This document shows, one piece after another, positions 14,001 to 25,433 of a DNA stretch of 64,000 nucleotides (positions within the stretch are counted from its first letter, which is position 1; every line of letters starts with the position of its first letter). Position numbers and translations under genes: made by a program. The stretch comes from Parasponia andersonii (taxonomy: Eukaryota; Streptophyta; Magnoliopsida; Rosales; Cannabaceae). Below the pieces are notes generated by a model that did no database searches, was not told the DNA's origin, and saw only the letters and a list, made by a program, of their open reading frames with translations. The DNA is taken from assembly GCA_002914805.1 (NCBI GenBank), contig JXTB01000049.1:1389753-1453752 (forward strand), read 5' to 3'.

Positions 14001-14525
14001 GGCAATATATTTAAATATGAAATGTTAATTTTAAGATTAATTATGCCTTTAAGATTAAGTATATACAATATGACAAATTTTATTTAATATTCTTTATAGA
14101 ATACCATATACTATTTTGAAGCATATTTTCAATAATTAAACATTCTTAAATAAATATATTTTTTAGCATATAATATTTTGATTTGAATAAATGTAAGACT
14201 AAATGGGCTTTGTTAAAAAGACTTAAACCCCGTCTAAGGAGAGCTTGGGATTTAAGATATCCGCTTGTGACCTCTCTCCTCACTTGGAAGCTCTTTTTAG
14301 TTGTACATTATTTAAAACTCAGAAAAAAGAATATAACATTTTCTTAAATAGTTTGTCTAAATTTCTTAAGTATGACATTTGGAGTAATTAGTTAACTGTC
14401 TTGAGAAGATTATATATAAAAAACATTATCATGAATTTTCATAGTCCAAGTTTTTGTCCAAAAAAAAAATATTAAGTTATGAGCATACATAAATGTCGAT
14501 CTTAAAAAAAAGTCGGGTTATTACA
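11043..14525 (+). mobile_element. Solo LTR inserted in the level 2 integrase
   Basis: This 3.48-kb block is bounded by a perfect 5-bp duplication, GCTAC, at 11038-11042 and 14526-14530. Its ends are TATAAACCCCGAG and GTCGGGTTATTACA; the first was probably TGTAAACCCC, and these are complementary in style as plant LTR ends often are. A promoter-like CCTATAAATAGGGC lies at 12022-12035, followed by an ATTCCATTGTAAAC leader, so the LTR points to the plus strand. Direct short repeats (CCTCCGCTAGATGAGGAT-like, twice, around 13475-13540) occur downstream. There is no primer site, polypurine tract or coding region. The internal region was presumably lost by LTR-LTR recombination. Family not recognised; its length suggests gypsy. 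Confidence 0.75.
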
Positions 14526-15668
14526 GCTACCATACATTTTCTTATCCTCTTAATTGTTTCAGTTGTATTTCTAACAATATCAGGACCCAAATAATATTGC
14601 TCTCCAATCTTATCTTAGTGAACTAGAGATCTGCACTTTCTACTATATAACATGTCATAAGGTGCAATACCAATCATAGCTTGAAAGCTGTTATTATAAG
14701 AGAACTCAATTAGTGGTACATAATGATTCAACGACTCTTTGAAATCCATAACACAAGCTCTAAGTATATCTTCTAAAATTTAAATAGTTCTTTCAGTCTA
14801 ACCATCTGTCTGAGAATGGAATGTAGTACTGAATTTCAATTTAGTTCCCAAAGTTTGTTGTACACTTTCCCAGAATTTGAAGTAAATTTAGCGTCTCTAT
14901 ATGAGATTATGGAAACTGGAATTCTATGAAGTCTAAAAATCTCCTTAATGTACAATATTGCAAGTTTATCCATGGTATAAGTCATAGAAATTGGGATAAA
15001 TGAGATACCCTTGTATGTCTGTCAATTATAACACAAACTGCATTATGACGAGATACTGTCTTTGATAACCCAACCATTGAATCCATAGTGATCTCTTCCT
15101 ATTTCCACTGAGGTAATAGAAGTGGTTACAGCTCTCCTGCCAGTCTTTTGTGCTCAACCTTAATCTACTGACATTTTAATCAATGTTCCACAAATTTAAA
15201 AATATTCTTTTTTATTCTTGTCCACCAATAAAGACTCTTCAAATCATTGTGCATTTTAATAGTACCTGGATGAACTGAATATAGAGTATTGTGTGCTTCT
15301 ACTAGAATTTCTTCTTTGATATTCTTGTCATCTAGTACACATAGTCTACCCTGAAATTTGATAATGCATTCAACAGAAACACTAAAATTTGACTTTCTCC
15401 CTGACTCTACTATCTCTTTGTATTTTATTAACGTAGGATCTTCTTTCTGGCCTTGCTTAATTCTTTCCAATAAAATAGTCTGTAATGTCATAGCAAATAA
15501 TTGACCAATAATTAACTCAATACTAGATCTGCATAAATCTTCCTGTAAGGGTTTCTCCAATTTGTGTAAAGCTGTCAAATTTCTAGATGATTTTCTACTG
15601 AGTACATCCGCGACAACATTGGCTTTTCCGAGATGATAATTGATGTTACAATCATAATCTTTTATCAA
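14526..15668 (-). pseudogene. pol: RNase H tail and integrase, level 2 gypsy element
   Basis: The frame at 15668-15180 begins in the RNase H tail (NYHLGKANVVADVLSRKSS). It reaches the integrase zinc-binding region with VEAHNTLYSVHPGTIKMHND and LYWWTRIKKNIF. Further left, broken frames resemble the DDE core (MDSMVGLSKTVSRHNAV around 15060-15090), with shifts and stops. The frame runs into the solo LTR at 14525. The order on the minus strand, RNase H then integrase, is the Ty3/gypsy order. Confidence 0.8.
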
Positions 15669-16966
15669 TTCTAGCTAATGACATTGTCTCATATTCAATT
15701 CTTTTTTTCAAACTTTTGTGATCAGTAAAATTTCACAATGAACACCATACAGATAATATCGCCAAATCTTCAATGCAAATACTATTGCTGCCAGTTCTAA
15801 ATCATGAGTAGGGTAGTTACGTTCATAATCCTTTAGCTATCTTGAAGCATAAGCAATAACTTTTCCACTTTGCATGAGAATGTATCCCAGACCTTCTTTC
15901 GAAGCATCACTATATATAACAAATCCCTCAGTGCCTAAAGGTATGGTCAGGACTGGTGCTGAAATTAATCTCTGCTTCAATTCTTGAAAACTCCTTTGAC
16001 ACTCCTCTGTCCATATGAACTTATTGCTCTTCTTGGTTAACTGTGTAAGTGGCATAGCTATCTTAGAAAATCCCTCAACAAACCTTCTGTAATAACCAGC
16101 CAAACCCAAAAATCTTCTGACCTCTATAATGTTAGTAGGTCTAAACCAATTATTAATTGCCTCAACTTTGGTTGGGTCAACAAAAATCCCATCCTGAGAA
16201 ACAACGTGACCAAGGATTGATACTTTTTCTAATCAAAACTCGCTTTTCTTAAATTTAGCATATAACTCATTCTCTTTCAGTGTTTGAAGGGTGATTCTTA
16301 AATGCTCTTTGTGTTCCTATCTAGATCCTGAGTATATTAAAATGTCAATAATGAACACAATAACAAATTTATCTAGAAATTCTTTAAATATATTGTTCAT
16401 CACATCCATAAATAGTGCTGGAGCATTGGTCAGACCAAATGACATTATTATAAACTCATAATGGCCACACCGAGTTCTAAGGTAGGCTTCGAGATATCTT
16501 TTTCTTTGACTCTTAACTGATGGTAAGCAGACCTCAAATTAGTCTTCGAAAATATAGAGGCACCTTGTAGTTGATAAAATAAATCATCAATGTGTGGTAA
16601 GGGATACTTGTTTTTAACGATCACTTTGTTAATTTCTCTTTAGTCAATGCAAAATCGCAAAGTTTTATCTTTCTTTTTAACAAATAAAACTAGTGTACCC
16701 CACGATGAAAAGCTAAGACATATAAATCCTTTGTCTAGCAATTCCTGTAACTGAGTCTTTAACTCTTTTAATTCTGCTAGGGCCATCCTGTAAGGTGTCT
16801 TAGAAATGGGTGCGGTACCTGGTACCAAATCAATAGCAAAGTCAATTTCTCTTACTGGTGGAAAACCTGGAAAATCCTCTTGAAACATATCCAGGAATTC
16901 TTGCACAATCAATACATCTTCTGTTCTCCATTTCTTCTCAATAGATGTATCAATAATACTTGCCAA
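15669..16966 (-). pseudogene. pol: Reverse transcriptase and RNase H, level 2 gypsy element
   Basis: 16966-16640 holds the start of RT ([20 protein letters not shown], then [13 protein letters not shown]). Near 16330-16380 the catalytic block reads [13 protein letters not shown] where gypsy RTs have an Asp-Asp pair, so one catalytic aspartate is replaced by Ile. 16109-15837 carries [20 protein letters not shown] and the RNase H-like [14 protein letters not shown]. Several stops and shifts interrupt the frame. Compared with the plus-strand copy at 23382-24508 it is more decayed. Confidence 0.85.
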
Positions 16967-16969
16967 ATA

Positions 16970-17491
16970 TCATGTACAATCTTTTTCTAACAATTTCTGA
17001 GCTTTCATAGCTGATATCAAAGGAAACTTTGCTTTACTTTGAGTACCCACAAATACAAATCGATCAGCATCTGAAGGATAAAATGTCAAAATCCTCTTTT
17101 TATAATCAATCTTAGCACAATACTTCGATAGCCAATCCATACCTAATATAATCTCATAATCATTTATATAAAGCACAATCAAGTTCATAAATAATTATCT
17201 GTCATCCACTGCAATAGGACAAACTCTCAAAATTTTATCTGAATACATAACCTCTCTAGAGGAACATGCAGTACTAAATGGAGTACTCATCTGATCCATA
17301 GGATGGCCCAATCTCCTCACAAATGTTAACGATACATGTGAATGTGAGGATCTTGAATCTATAAATGCATGAGCTATGATGACAAAAGTAAATATCTCAC
17401 CTGTGATAACAGAAGGGTCTGCCTCATCTCCAACATCTGTCTTAACCATAGCATACAACCTTCCACCAAGTTTCTTCTGATCATTTTTCAT
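16970..17491 (-). pseudogene. pol: Aspartic protease region, level 2 gypsy element
   Basis: The 17491-17195 frame reads IIAHAFIDSRSSHSHVSLTF, the retropepsin active-site block. The usual Asp-Ser-Gly is Asp-Ser-Arg here, a change likely to kill activity. The 17188-16970 frame continues with DYEIILGMDWLSKYCAKIDY, typical of gypsy protease ends. The two parts are separated by an in-frame break. Confidence 0.8.
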
Positions 17492-18510
17492 TTGGGGGCA
17501 ATTCTTAATAAAATGACCACTTCTACCAACACTGCATCCTTACGACACTCTCTAGAATGATTATTCCCCAATGATGGACAAGGTGGTATAATAGTAGTAA
17601 TAGTCTATTGGTCAGTCTTGGGATGCTTACCATGATCAAGTCGAGACTATTGAGTTGGAGCTCCATTTCTTTTCATATCCTGAGGATGTTGAACTTGAGT
17701 CTGTCCTCCTTTATTTCCTTTAAAATCGTCTAAAATTCCTTTGCATTTCTCTAGCCAGTCTTTCTCCCCTAATATTTTCCTCATCCAAAACATCTTTTTC
17801 CGCTTGTTTTGCATCTAATGCCCTGTATGCTATCTGAGCAAATGGTACTCCTCGAATTCCACCTGATTTCAAATCCTTGATAATAGTCTTCCTCAAACGT
17901 TGCATAAAATGATCTACCTTAAGCTCATTGATGGCAACTATGTGTGGTACATATCGTGAAAACTCATCAAACTTACGAATATATTTAGCGATAGACATCT
18001 CTCTCTATTTTAGATTAGCAAACTCTGCCCTTCTATTGGCTCTCATGACATCAGTAAAATACTTTCTATAAAATAACTCCCTAAACTATTCCCAAGTCAT
18101 AGTAGTGACATTGTGAATAGTGCTTATAATATCCCACCAATACTCAGCATAATGTCTCAGCACAAAACTAGCACAATAGGCTTTATCTGCATAATGAACT
18201 TTGGCATAAGCCAGCTTCCACTCAGTCGGCCAAATCCACTACTCAGCTTGTATTGGATCAACTCCACCATCAAATGTCAGAGGCTGGAGTTTCCTAAATC
18301 TTTCCCCAGTACTTTCACTAGCATCTTGCCTCTGCTAAGGTAGTAGTGATGAAGGGTTAGGTTGATTTTTTTGTCTTATACGCTACACCAATATATTTTG
18401 TATCAAAGAAGCCAACTGTTCAACCTGATTACTACCTTGTAAAGAAGATGTACCCCTGTCGATATTATCTTGACTCCGAGTAGTTATCACATTGATACCC
18501 TGACACTTAG
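17492..18510 (-). pseudogene. gag: gag of the level 2 gypsy element
   Basis: The clear part is 17998-17720 (MSIAKYIRKFDEFSRYVPHI, then LKSGGIRGVPFAQIAYRALD), closely matching the plus-strand Gag at 22420-22640. Frames up to about 18505 match the rest of that Gag. The start region differs: the ATG-GTG seen in the plus copy is changed. A zinc-knuckle remnant lies near 17500-17570 with several lost cysteines. Stops are scattered throughout. Confidence 0.8.
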
Positions 18511-18676
18511 AATCCATAGTTCCAATTATAGCCAATAATAATCATCACCAGAATATGAATGCAAATAAAAAAAAAATTATAATAGATATCAAAATTCACA
18601 TCAAACACTTAGAAGAGTGAGGCTTTGTTTTCTTCCAGACGTATGTGTATAAGTGATTTTCAGAATCTTTTCAAAA

Positions 18677-18694
18677 CATAAGCTCTGATACCAA
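18677..18694 (-). other. Primer-binding site of the level 2 gypsy element
   Basis: On the minus strand TTGGTATCAGAGCTTATG lies immediately after the 5' LTR end. It matches the initiator Met-tRNA 3' end. Confidence 0.85.
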
Positions 18695-18695
18695 C

Positions 18696-18888
18696 TATAA
18701 TATCCCCCGATTTTACACACGTATGTAAAGATATTTTTATAAATATTTAGTGAAAATAGGAGACACTACTTGATTTAGAACTGATAAAATAAGAGAAATT
18801 ACAACTTTTTTTTATAGCTTTCTAGAAATACAAACAAAAACTCCACTAATAATTTTACATAGTTTTTAACATGTATATATACATACTA
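18696..18888 (-). mobile_element. 5' LTR of the level 2 gypsy element, first 193 bp
   Basis: It matches 8176-8370 word for word with scattered differences (for example GGAGACACTACTTGATTTAG). It is interrupted at 18889 by the plus-strand gypsy element and continues at 28592-30701. Its inner terminus reads TATAA where the other LTR has TGTAA. Confidence 0.85.
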
Positions 18889-21720
18889 TGATGCCCAAGA
18901 TTCTCACATACATAATAAGCCAATAATAAACATATTCATATTGCATAATCGACATATCAAGCAACTAGTATCAATTTCATGGTAAATTATTCATTCTGAT
19001 TGTTAATTGATCTGTATTATTGTACTAATATTTGTGGAAGTGCTCTCATGCAGTGTAAAGGCTCAGTACCCTCAGAGAGAGAGAGATTGGTGTATGAAAG
19101 GAACAAAGAATACATTTATGAATAGTAATACTATACGAACATGCATTAAAATCATATTTGTTGATAACTTGGTCAAATAGTAGTTTTTCGGTAAAATGCA
19201 TTTTTCACGCCTTTCGGAGCCAAATTGACTGTGCATTTAACACGTCAAATAACTTTTATTTAATGTGTAGAAACCATTTATAGAATTTTTCAAAATGTTG
19301 GTTTCAGGTAAGCACGAGGTGACAGTTACTGTACTGAACTATATTTAATTACACTAAGTTAGCTTAGATTAAGCTTAATCGTGTAATGTCATCTTTGTGC
19401 ACTCTAATAAATAGACATTGATACTTTGTTTGCATTATTAATTAGAGTCTAATTGACTTATTTTTATGTTTAATGATTGGTTATGGGACTAGGTTTCACT
19501 AGATTACAATAAGATTGGCCATATGGGATTATAGGTCAAAGTATGACTAGTTTTCACCTCTTAAGCTAGGTTTCACCATTTTGGTCTACACTTGGGTGTA
19601 TAGGATGGAACAGCAACGTGGTGAGTATGCTAAGGATGTTTTAGAGCTGGAAACATGGAAAGTAAGGTGCAAAATTCCCAAAATACCCCTTAGAACTTAA
19701 GTTATGCCATTTCTTAGTTATTAAGTATCACTTTTGGACCAAATCTGGTCACTTTCTTCTCCTTTCTCTCCAGCCACGACTTGAAACTCTCCCACTCATT
19801 TTTAGACTTCTCTCCGCTCCCACTAACCATTTCCAAGAGTTTCCAAGTGGTAGAACTCAATTTGAAGCTCAAGAAAGCAAGATAAGTCCAAACTAGTCAA
19901 GGTAATTCTACTAATTCTCCTTCCTAGGTTTTGTTTTATTATTTAAATTCTCTACTTGATACCACTTAAATAATGATTCCTCTAGGTCCTCTTGAGTCCT
20001 AAGATCAATTTCTAAGCCATAGAAATCAGTTTTGTGGAAGAAGAAGGCAAGAGCTTCAACAAAGGTTCAAACTAGTCAAGGTGAGGTTTTTATGGAATTT
20101 GGAATTGGTAATTTATTTCTATTGCATTAGCCCTTAAATCAAAGCTTTTATTTGATGAATAAAGGTCCTAGAAAACCTTATATATGGTTGGAAACATAGA
20201 ATTTAAGTGGAGGATTAAAGTTAGACTTAATGCCCCAAAGTTTGCTATTTGTGGATTCAAGTATTTTTATTGTTGGAATAAGTTGTCTACACTTGTAATT
20301 TGATTTCATTACTTGGAATGTGTAAAACATTGATCCTTTTATGTAGATCACACCTATTTACTGGCTGGTTATGATGATATACAAGTGTAAAAGTGGTTTT
20401 AAACTTTGTTTAAACCGAAAGGAATTCAAGTTCACCTAGGTTGTTCTAAATGATCCTCTTTGAGGTATATCTGTGGGAATTGGCTTGTGAATTATTATTG
20501 CAGATCTTAAACCATGATTTTAATCATGTGGAAATATCCTAAAAATAGGGGAGGTACTGTCCAAATATTTTTAAAATCAAATGGTACTATTTAGAAGCAA
20601 ATGGACTAGTTTTTATAAAAGCATGTGCCATTTTGGTTCATTTTGTGATTAGATTTCCTGATTTTGTGAAAGTTGTGATTTATGCTTGTGGTTACTTTCT
20701 TTAAGCATTTTACATTCTAGTAATCATTCTAGTAATGAAATTGATATCAGGTCTTCCACACACCTTACCACAGAGGATACTGACCATTTTCACTATCTTT
20801 TCTGTCGGACACAAGGTAAGTAACGTTACACCTGCAATGTAAGAAATTATTTGTTCTGTGAACTTATGAAATCCTTGAATTATATGAAAAGTTGTGTTTG
20901 TTATTCTGTTATGCCTAAAGCATAAATATCTAAATCTGTTATTCCGACATACATGAGGCATGAACATGTGGTGTATTTATATTGCCTGACGAGTATTAGT
21001 AAATAGGGTGTGGTAGGCCAGCATCTAATTATCTGGTTCCTTTGGGAACATTATCTGGTTCCTTCGGGGATATTATTAGGTTCCTTCGGGGACAATATTT
21101 AGTTCTTTCGAGAACACTCTGATAGCGGTATAGGGAGGACCTCTACAGTACACAGAGGGGTTTGAAATGTATTTGAGACTCGAGACCTCCATTCGATGGC
21201 TTATGATTAGTTATTAGGTATCTGAGTGGCTCAGTATGTGATTCACAGTCTTGTCAGGCAATACAAAATACACAGGGATCCCAATCATACAATTATCTGT
21301 TTTCTAGAATATGCACATTGCATTTGCACTCGTTACTTACTGAGTTTTATATTCACAAATATTCTTACATTGCAGATGATACTGCTCATATGTGAGTTAA
21401 GAGGAGCAGCGCCAGCTTTCCAACTGCGGCTTGTGTATATGAGTATTTTGACGTTGTGGTTTCCTGAATAAGAATTTTGTATCTGTTTTGAGTGTGTGTA
21501 CATTATGTATATTTTTATGAGAGGTCCACTTTGGGAGTATGTATGTATGTAGAAATTATACTATATGTAAAAATGGGTGGAGTTTTTCTTTCTCTCTCTA
21601 GAAAGTCAAAAGTTTTAATTTTCCCTTGTTTTATCAGTTCTAAGTCGAGTAGCGTCTCCCGATCTCACTAAATAGTTATACAAATATCCTTGCATACGTG
21701 TGTGGGATCGGGGGATGTCA
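18889..21720 (+). mobile_element. 5' LTR of the plus-strand gypsy element (level 3)
   Basis: This is a 2832-bp LTR, TGATGCCCAAGATTC to GGGGGATGTCA, repeated at 25981-28591. Long LTRs with GGTAAG-type words near the middle and a chromodomain in the pol product fit the Tekay/Del chromovirus lineage (family knowledge). It contains four 22-bp hairpin repeats at 21030-21117. The retained Met-tRNA primer site follows after a 4-bp spacer. A CATAC repeat (18882-18886 and 28594-28598) lies 2 bp outside the TG/CA ends, so the target duplication is probable but not clean. Confidence 0.9.
21030..21117 (+). repeat. Four 22-bp tandem repeats with hairpin cores
   Basis: Units start at 21030, 21052, 21074 and 21096. 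The core is GGTTCCTTCGGGAAC, a self-complementary GTTCC...GGAAC with a TTCG-like loop. The 3' LTR keeps only two units (about 28108-28150) because of a deletion. Similar GTTC/GAAC repeats occur in the level 2 LTRs at 8776-8860 and 29005-29090. They may be regulatory or structural elements of the LTR; function unknown. Confidence 0.8.
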
Positions 21721-21724
21721 AAAT

Positions 21725-21736
21725 TGGTATCAGAGT
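21725..21736 (+). other. Primer-binding site of the level 3 gypsy element
   Basis: TGGTATCAGAGT lies 4 bp after the LTR end. It matches the initiator Met-tRNA primer except for the last base. Confidence 0.85.
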
Positions 21737-21927
21737 TTATGTTTTAAAATGATTCTGAAGACCGCTTATATACACATATCGGGAAGGAAAGGAAGCCTCA
21801 CTTCTCTGTAAGTGTTTGATATGCATTTTGATATCTGTTCAAATTTTTTTTTATTGCGTTCATATTCTGGTGATGATTATTATTGGCTATAATTGGAACT
21901 ATAGAATCTGGGTGTAAGGATATCAAT

Positions 21928-22785
21928 ATGGTGACTACTCGGGGTCAAGATAATTTTGAGAGGGGTGCATCTTCTTCACAGGGTGGTAATCAGGTTGAAC
22001 AGTTGGCTTCTTTGATACAAAATATTTTGGAGCAACGTATGAGACAAGAAAATCAACCTAACCCTCCAACACCACCACCTCAACATAGGCAAGATGTTAG
22101 TGAAATTGCTAGGGAAAGATTCAGGATACTCCAGCCTCCAACCTTTAATGGTGGGGTTGATCCGATACAAGCAGAGCAGTGGATTAGGACCACTGAGCAT
22201 ATGCTGGCTTATGCTAAGGTTCCTGATTCATATAAGGTTCCTTGTACTAGTTTTATGCTGAGACACCATGCTGAATATTGGTGGGACACTATGAGTACTA
22301 CTCATGATATCACTACTATGACTTGGGAGAGGTTTAGAGAGTTATTTTATGGAAAATACTTTACCGATGCCATGAGAGCTAGCAGAAGGGTTGAGTTTGC
22401 CAATCTGAAGCAGGATGAAATGTCTGTTGCAAAATACATCCATAAGTTTGATGAGTTATCGCGATATGCACCACACATGATTGCCACTAATGAGTTAAAG
22501 GTAGATCAGTTTATGCAGGGCCTAAGGAAGACTATTGTGAGGGATTTGAAATCTGGTGGAATACGAGGTGTACCATTCGCTTTGATTGTAGACAGGACAC
22601 TAGATGCTGAGCAGGAAGAGAAAGATGTTCTGGATGAAGAAAAGATCAGGAGAGAAAGACAGGCTAGAGAGATGCAAAGAGGTTTTAGACCTAGTTTTCA
22701 AGTAGAAAGAGGACAGGCTCAGTTTCAACGTCCTCAGGATATGAAGAGGAAGGGAGTTCCAGCTCAACAGCCTCGACTTGGTTAA
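21928..22785 (+). pseudogene. gag: gag of the level 3 gypsy element
   Basis: The first convincing ATG is at 21928 (MVTTRGQDNFERGASSSQGG). The reading frame opens earlier, but only with non-ATG codons. It gives 285 residues: a Gln/Pro-rich linker, then the retrotransposon Gag core (WIRTTEHMLAYAKV, YWWDTMSTTHDITTMTWERF, FYGKYFTDAMRA, DEMSVAKYIHKFDELSRYAP), then a basic tail. The frame ends at a TAA at 22783 that looks like a Gln codon changed by C-to-T. Beyond it the same frame continues into the zinc knuckle and protease, so Gag and Pol were originally one polyprotein. Confidence 0.9.
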
Positions 22786-23415
22786 GGTAAGTGTCCCAGG
22801 ATTGACCAAGGGACCACTACTTCTGGTTTACAGCAGTGCAAACTCTGTGGCAAGAATCATATTGGAGAGTGTCATAGAGGTGCAAGGTTATGCTTCAGAT
22901 GCGGTAAAAGTGCTCATTTCATTAAAGATTGCCCTGAAGTGGCAAGTGATCAGAAGAAACTTGGTGTTAGGCTGTATGCCATGACTGGGACAGATACGGG
23001 ACTTGAGGCTGAGGCAGACCCATCTATTATCACAGGTGAGATATTAATTTCTGGCATTATAGCTCATGCATTAATAGATTAAGGATCCATACATTCACAT
23101 GCATCATTAACATTTGTGAGAAGATTAGGTCGTCCTACAGATCAAATGAGTACTCCATTTGGCACTACACTTCCCTCTAGAGAGGTCATGTATTCAAATA
23201 AAATTTTGAGAGCCTGTCCTATTATGGTGGATGATAAAGAGTTATTTGTAGACTTAATTTTGCTTGAAATGGATGACTATGAAATTATTTTAGGTATGGA
23301 TTGGCTGTCAAAGTATTTTGCTAAGATTGACTGTAAAAACAAAATGGTGACATTTCATCCTCCTAATGCTGATTCACACTTATGGGTACTCAGTATAAAA
23401 CCAAGTTTCCTTTGA
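22786..23415 (+). pseudogene. pol: Zinc knuckle and aspartic protease, level 3 gypsy element
   Basis: In the gag frame, the segment around 22832-22935 reads CKLCGKNHIGEC and CFRCGKSAHFIKDC, the second a perfect CX2CX4HX4C knuckle. The protease block follows at about 23060-23110 (IIAHALID, stop, GS-HSH), with a stop in place of the Ser codon of Asp-Ser-Gly. Later come DDYEIILGMDWLSKYFAKID and a shift near 23380 into the next frame. Enzymatic activity is not possible as it stands. Confidence 0.85.
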
Positions 23416-24208
23416 TCTCAACCATGAAAGCTCATAAATTGTTAGGGAAAGGTGGTATAGGGTATTTGGCCAGTATTGTTGATACATCTATGGAGCAGAA
23501 GTTGAGGCCAAAAGATATGCCAGTTGTGCAAGATTTTCTGGAAGTGTTTCAGGAAGATTTACCAGGTTTGCCACATGTAAGAGAAATTGATTTTGCTATT
23601 GATTTGGTACCAGGTACCGCACTTATTTCTAAGACACCTTATAGGATGGCCCCAGTAGAATTAAAGGAGTTAAAGACTCAGTTACAAGAATTGCTAGACA
23701 AAGGATTTGTACGTCCTAGCTTTTCACCATAGGGTGCGCCAGTTCTATTTGTGAAAAAGAAAGATGGCACTATGCGATTATGTATTGACTATAGAGAGAT
23801 TAACAAAGTGACTATTAAAAATAAGTATCCCCTACCTCGCATCGATGAATTGTTTGATCAACTACATGGTGTTTCTGTGTTTTCAAAGATTGATTTTAGA
23901 TCTGGTTACCATCAGTTGAGAGTCAGGGAGGAAGATATTCCGAAGACTACTTTTAGAACTCGGTATGGTCATTATGAGTTTCTAGTTATGCCATTGGTCT
24001 AACCAATGCTCCAGCAGCATTTATGGATCAATGAATAGAATATTTAAGGAATTCCTTGATAAGTTTGTTATTGTGTTCATCGATGAAATTTTAGTATACT
24101 CATGATCTAGAGAAGAGCATATAGAACATTTGAGAACTATCCTTCAGATATTGAAAGAGAAGGAGTTATATGCTAAATTCAAGAAATGCGAGTTCTGGTT
24201 AAAAAAAA
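23382..24208 (+). pseudogene. pol: Reverse transcriptase, level 3 gypsy element
   Basis: The frame holds [20 protein letters not shown], a TAG at 23730 (a Trp codon changed), then [34 protein letters not shown] and [15 protein letters not shown], the standard gypsy RT blocks A-C. A one-base loss near 23997 breaks the frame just before the [10 protein letters not shown] block, and another break follows near 24032. The catalytic block near 24060-24105 reads FVIVFIDEILVYS, with Glu where the second catalytic Asp is expected. Confidence 0.9.
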
Positions 24209-24650
24209 GTGTCGTTCCTTTGTCACATTATTTCTCAGGATGGGATTTCTGTTGACCCTACCAAGGTTGAAGCAGTTAATAATTGGTCTAGGCCTACCAA
24301 TGTTACTGAGGTCAGAAGTTTTCTGGGTTTGGCTGGTTATTACAGAAGGTTTGTTGAGGGATTTTCTAAGATAGCTATGCCACTTACACAGTTAACCAAG
24401 AAGAGCAATAAGTTCATANATTATCTGTATGGTGTACATTGTAAAATCTTTACTGATCACAAAAGTTTGAAGTATTTGTTCACTCAGAAAGAACTGAACA
24501 TGAGATAAAGACGTTGGCTAGAATTGGTAAAAGACTATGATTGTGACATCAGTTATCATCTAGGAAAAACCAATGTTGTGGCGGATGCACTCAACAGAAA
24601 ATCATCTGGTAGTTTGGCAGTTTATCAGATTTCAAGGTAGACTATGCGTA
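24209..24650 (+). pseudogene. pol: RT thumb and RNase H remnants with an internal gap, level 3 gypsy element
   Basis: The first part reads [19 protein letters not shown] and [20 protein letters not shown]. At 24419 there is an N; after it the frame jumps to [20 protein letters not shown], so most of the RNase H core (present in the minus-strand copy at 15840-16020) is missing. After DISYHLGKTNVVADAL, a second jump near 24625 removes roughly 90 codons that the minus-strand copy has at 15360-15610. The first gap coincides with the N and may be an assembly artefact. Confidence 0.75.
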
Positions 24651-25433
24651 CCAGATAACAAAAATATCAAGGAAGAAATTCTAGTAGAAGCACACAATAC
24701 TCCATATTCAGTCCATCCAGGTACTACTAAAATGTATAATGATTTGAAGATTCTTTATTGGTAGGCAGGAATGAAAAAGGATATTTTCTAGTTTATGGAA
24801 CGTTGTTTAACATGTCAACAGATTAAGGCTGAGTACAAAAGACCAGTAGGAGAGCTACAACCACTTCAGTTACCTGAGTGGAAATAGGAGGAGCTCGCTA
24901 TGGATTTTGTAGTTGGGTTACCAAAGACAGTTTCTCGTCAGGATGCAGTTTGGGTTTTAGTTAACAGATACATTAAGGTAGCTCATTTTATTCCGATTTC
25001 TATGACCTACTCCATGGATAAACTTGCTGCATTATACATTAAGGAGATTGTTAGACTTCATGGAATTCCAATTTCTATAATCTCAGATAGAGATGCCAGA
25101 TTTACTTCAAAATTTTGGGAGATTGTACAGCAAGCCTTGGGAACTAAATTGAAATTTAGTACTGCATTCCATCCTCAGACAGATGGTCAGGCTGAGAGGA
25201 CTATTCAGATATTAGAAGATATGCTTAGAACTTGTGTTATGGATTTCCAGGAGTCATGGAACCATTACTTACCACTAATTGAGTTCTCCTATAATAACAG
25301 CTTTCAAGCAATGATTTGTGTTGCACCTTATGAGATGTTGTATGGTAGAAAATGTAGATCTCCAGTTCACTGGGATGAGGTGGAGAGCGACGTTATTTGG
25401 GTCCCGATATTGTTAGAGATACAGCTAAGGTAG
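24651..25433 (+). pseudogene. pol: Integrase, level 3 gypsy element
   Basis: The zinc-binding region has HNTPYSVHPGTTKMYNDL and CLTCQQIKAEYKRP (His-His-Cys-Cys). Stops at 24762 and 24790 replace Trp/Gln-type positions, and another lies near 24886. The catalytic core runs MDFVVGLPKTVSRQDAVWVL, then IISDRDARFTSKFWEIVQQA, then HPQTDGQAERTIQILEDMLR. These supply the D, D and E of the DDE triad, all intact in the frame 24900-25433. A frameshift near 25400 moves into the next frame. Confidence 0.9.

Noticed and set aside
21030..21117. CRISPR-like regular repeats.
   Set aside because: Units are 22 bp, directly adjacent with no spacers, inside a plant LTR.
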